DNA from: Chalara sp. BL73
Taxonomy: Eukaryota; Ascomycota; Leotiomycetes; Helotiales
NCBI GenBank assembly: GCA_918026815.1
Contig: CAKJVC010000012.1
Location: 124,001 to 188,000, forward strand
DNA: 64,000 nucleotides
Direction: 5' to 3'
This document shows, one piece after another, positions 61,551 through 64,000 of the stretch (positions within the stretch are counted from its first letter, which is position 1; every line of letters starts with the position of its first letter). The notes below the pieces were generated by a model that saw only the letters and a list, made by a program, of their open reading frames with translations, made no database searches and was not told where the DNA came from. Made by a program: the position numbers and the translations under genes.

Positions 61551-63259
61551 ATGGAACTACCTTTGGAGTTGATATCTTTGAAAGCTGTTTACACTGCGCT
61601 TGCAGGCATCGTTATTTACACCATTTATGGTGGAATATGGCGCCTGTATTTTAGTCCCATCTCGCATTTCCCAGGCCCAAAAATGGCGGCGCTTTCCTTC
61701 TGGTAACACACCGAAAGAAATATGGCCCAAAGAAATATGAATCAAAGATTAACATTGCGAAGGTATGAATTCTACTATGACGTCTTTCCGAACTTCGGCC
61801 AGTACGTATGGCATATTGCCAAGCTCCACGAGAAGTATGGGCCAGTCGTCAGAATCAACCCCTACGAGCTCCATATCGAGACGCCTGAATTTTACGAGAC
61901 GTTGTATTCCTCAAGTAGAAAGTGGGATAAGTGGTATTGGTTCACGAAGATGTATGGTATGGATAATTCATCAGTGGCCACCGTGGAGCATGTGAAGCAC
62001 CGTGAAAGAAGAGCCGCATTGAACCAGTTCTTTTCCCCAATGGTTGTGCGACGATTGCAACCAGTAATTGACGAAAAAGTGGCTTTGTGTATTAAAAGAC
62101 TAAGAGATCACCGCGACTCTGGAGAATCTATCAAATGTGTAGTCATGGCCACTGCTTTTGCGAATGGTAACACCCTCATCTCTTCGACTTTGAAAGCCCT
62201 TAGCTTACAGTTGACAAAGATGTGGTAATGCAGTATGCATTTGGAAGGACCCATAAACGTCTTCAGGCCATTGATTTTGACGAAAAAAGCTACCAAGGAA
62301 TGCACGAAGGAGCGCTCATAGGCAGCACGATGAAGCACATGATATGGATTTTGCGGATTGTAAAGAAACTACCACAGTTCATGATAGGTCAGATGCTCCG
62401 TGATGCGTTCGCAGAGCTAGGGATGGTATGCTCCCCAATCCCAAGAAGCCTCATTGACCTGACGATCCAGGTGAAATCTCAGCTGAAGAAAACGATTGAA
62501 GAGAGAAATATGGGGACCGTTAGGACAAACGACTTTACAATCTTTGACGAGTTGCTTGATAGTAAACTATCACCGGAAGAGAAATTCGTAGAAAGACTAA
62601 ACGATGAGGCAACATTGCTCATCGTCGCTGGTTCCGAAACGACAGCTTGGACACTTACAGTTGCTCTTTATCATCTCTTGGCTAACCCAGTTGTTCTCCG
62701 CAGGTTGAAGAATGAGCTTTTTGAAATGATACCGGACCCGACCACAAGGACTCCATTGCCTGTGCTAGAGAATCTCTCATACTTGAAGGCTATCGTCAAA
62801 GAAGCACTGCGTCTGAGCTACGGGGCGACGTCACGACTTTCCCGCGTCCCGCACGAACCTTTGATCTTCGCAACTGCCGAAAAGGAGTGGGTAATTCCTC
62901 CCAGCACACCTGTAAGCATGACGAGCGTGCTTCTTCACCACAACGAAAGAATATATCCAAATCCAAGGAAGTTTGACCCGCGGCGGTGGCTGGACAATCC
63001 ACGCCTAGAAAGATATCTTGCATCGTTCTCAAAAGGAAGTAGACAATGCGCAGGCATGCATCTCGCACATGCCGAACTGTACTTATGGCTTGCGGGAGTG
63101 TTCCGAAGTTTTGGGTCCAAAGATGTGAGGTTTGAAAGCGATGAAGGAATTCTGGAATTGGTCGACACGGAGGTCGAAGATGTAGAGCTTTGGGCAGACA
63201 GCTTTCTGCCAGTGATAGCACCTGGGCGAAAGGGAGTAATTTTCCGTGTAACTTCATGA
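61551..63259 (+). CDS. Cytochrome P450 monooxygenase
   Basis: ER-anchored heme monooxygenase. Exons 61551-61702, 61763-62166 and 62211-63259 give 534 residues. An N-terminal membrane helix (about residues 10-32, KAVYTALAGIVIYTIYGGIW) is followed by the hinge SHFPGPKMAAL. Motifs: AGSETTAWTL (helix I, AGxETT), KEALR (ExxR), FDPRRWL and the heme-binding FSKGSRQCAG with the thiolate Cys465. Both introns close in phase; the second (62167-62210) joins ATAFANVDKDVVMQYAFGRT. The substrate is unknown. It resembles the trichodiene-oxygenase-like group seen in many clusters. It marks the right side of the predicted cluster. Confidence 0.93.
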
Positions 63260-63517
63260 TCATAAGAGACATATGATACTCGTTGAAGGTTTGAGCATTG
63301 TTCAAATGGAGTTGATGGGTTTTGTAAATGTCTATTGTATCTGCAATTGCCAAAATAGGTCTATACTTCGAGTATTTGTTTTGCGTCTATCGCAAATGCA
63401 CCTTTCTACGCTCGCTAGATTAGCTTCCGCTATGCTCCTATATTATACTCCTATGTTGAAGGATAGTCATCACAAATTCTAGTAGAATTTAAAGTAACCG
63501 TGGTTGACGGAAGTCCG

Positions 63518-64000
63518 CTAATGGTGTTGAAACCGTTCTTGTTCAGACTCAAGTTTTCTTCTCAATGTAACAGAATCTGCTACTTGCTCAAGCCACCACA
63601 TGTGTATTCTTGGATCTCCAGTCAATTCGGGATGAAAGCTCGTGCCAAACACGTTGGCTTGACGAACTGCAACGATATCCCCAGCTTCAGGGTCCAGCTT
63701 CTCCTTTGTCTGGTCATCTTTAACGGCAGCGGTCCGGCCTGGTAGGATTCCCATGACCTCTACTTCGCCCAAACGTAAATTATCCGCTATGGCTTTGTCA
63801 ATCGACCGCGACGGTGCAATGATGGTGTCCTCGACCCGAGCCTCGCTTTGCTGCTCCCCTGTAATATTTGGCAGTATTTTTTCCACAATTGGAGCCCGAA
63901 TGAATATGGCATCAAAAGGTTTCTCAGCCGCATCAGGATCCGCTGCAGCCTGCCGCAGAAATGGAAGATCTAGTTTTGCTTGGAAACTTTCTATCTGTCG
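63518..64000 (-). CDS. SNO1: Pyridoxal 5'-phosphate synthase glutaminase subunit (5' end beyond window)
   Basis: Glutamine amidotransferase half of PLP synthase (Pdx2/Sno1), passing ammonia to Pdx1/Snz1. The visible 160 residues are the C-terminus, open to the window edge. It begins with RQIESFQAKLDLPFL, then FDAIFIRAPIVEKILP, VEVMGILPGR and DIVAVRQANVFGTSFHPELT. The FHPELT string carries the His and Glu of the glutaminase catalytic triad; the nucleophile Cys lies beyond the window. A housekeeping gene, convergent with the P450 gene, so it probably marks the end of the cluster. Confidence 0.92.
   Translation of the reverse strand, partial: RQIESFQAKLDLPFLRQAAADPDAAEKPFDAIFIRAPIVEKILPNITGEQQSEARVEDTIIAPSRSIDKAIADNLRLGEVEVMGILPGRTAAVKDDQTKEKLDPEAGDIVAVRQANVFGTSFHPELTGDPRIHMWWLEQVADSVTLRRKLESEQERFQHH

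Noticed and set aside
38775..63259. Biosynthetic (secondary-metabolite) cluster with its own backbone enzyme
   Set aside because: No PKS, NRPS, terpene synthase or prenyltransferase motif was found on either strand, so a catabolic reading fits better.

Overview
This is nuclear DNA of a filamentous ascomycete (Pezizomycotina). I favour Leotiomycetes, but that is an impression from gene style and not a measured placement. The genes carry short (about 45-180 nt) GT-AG introns with fungal branch points, and calmodulin has the canonical fungal protein. The families (fungal rhodopsin-type receptor, HET, Zn2Cys6, 2EXR) are typical of moulds. I rebuilt 20 complete or near-complete gene models by joining exons so that reading phase and conserved motifs both hold; two more run off the window ends.

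Layout. 1-5.2 kb is conserved housekeeping: GH47 mannosidase, calmodulin, the Tlg2 syntaxin. 5.5-7.5 kb holds decayed genes (2EXR and a J-domain remnant). 7.8-29 kb carries dispersed, mostly intact genes: nitroreductase, MFS carboxylate-type transporter, alpha/beta hydrolase, secreted PI-PLC-like phosphodiesterase, rhodopsin-like receptor, secreted beta-propeller, amino-acid permease and a flavin monooxygenase. 29-38.4 kb is AT-rich and degenerate: HET pseudogenes, a Gfo/Idh/MocA remnant, a MITE with long inverted termini sitting between two inverted repeat arms, and one small secreted cysteine-rich protein. Several nonsense codons there are of the kind C-to-T mutation (RIP) would create.

38.8-63.3 kb is the most interesting part. 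It has ten genes of catabolic or tailoring type: isochorismatase-like hydrolase, Baeyer-Villiger monooxygenase, old yellow enzyme, NmrA-type reductase, metallo-beta-lactamase-fold hydrolase, Zn2Cys6 regulator, methylmalonate-semialdehyde-type dehydrogenase, iron-dependent alcohol dehydrogenase of the maleylacetate reductase type, HSL-type esterase and a P450. There is no PKS, NRPS or terpene synthase. I read it as a candidate ring-opening catabolic cluster: hydroxylate and reduce, insert oxygen to make an ester or lactone, hydrolyse, then oxidise or reduce the open-chain product. The substrate cannot be told from sequence. The window ends in the vitamin B6 gene SNO1/PDX2.
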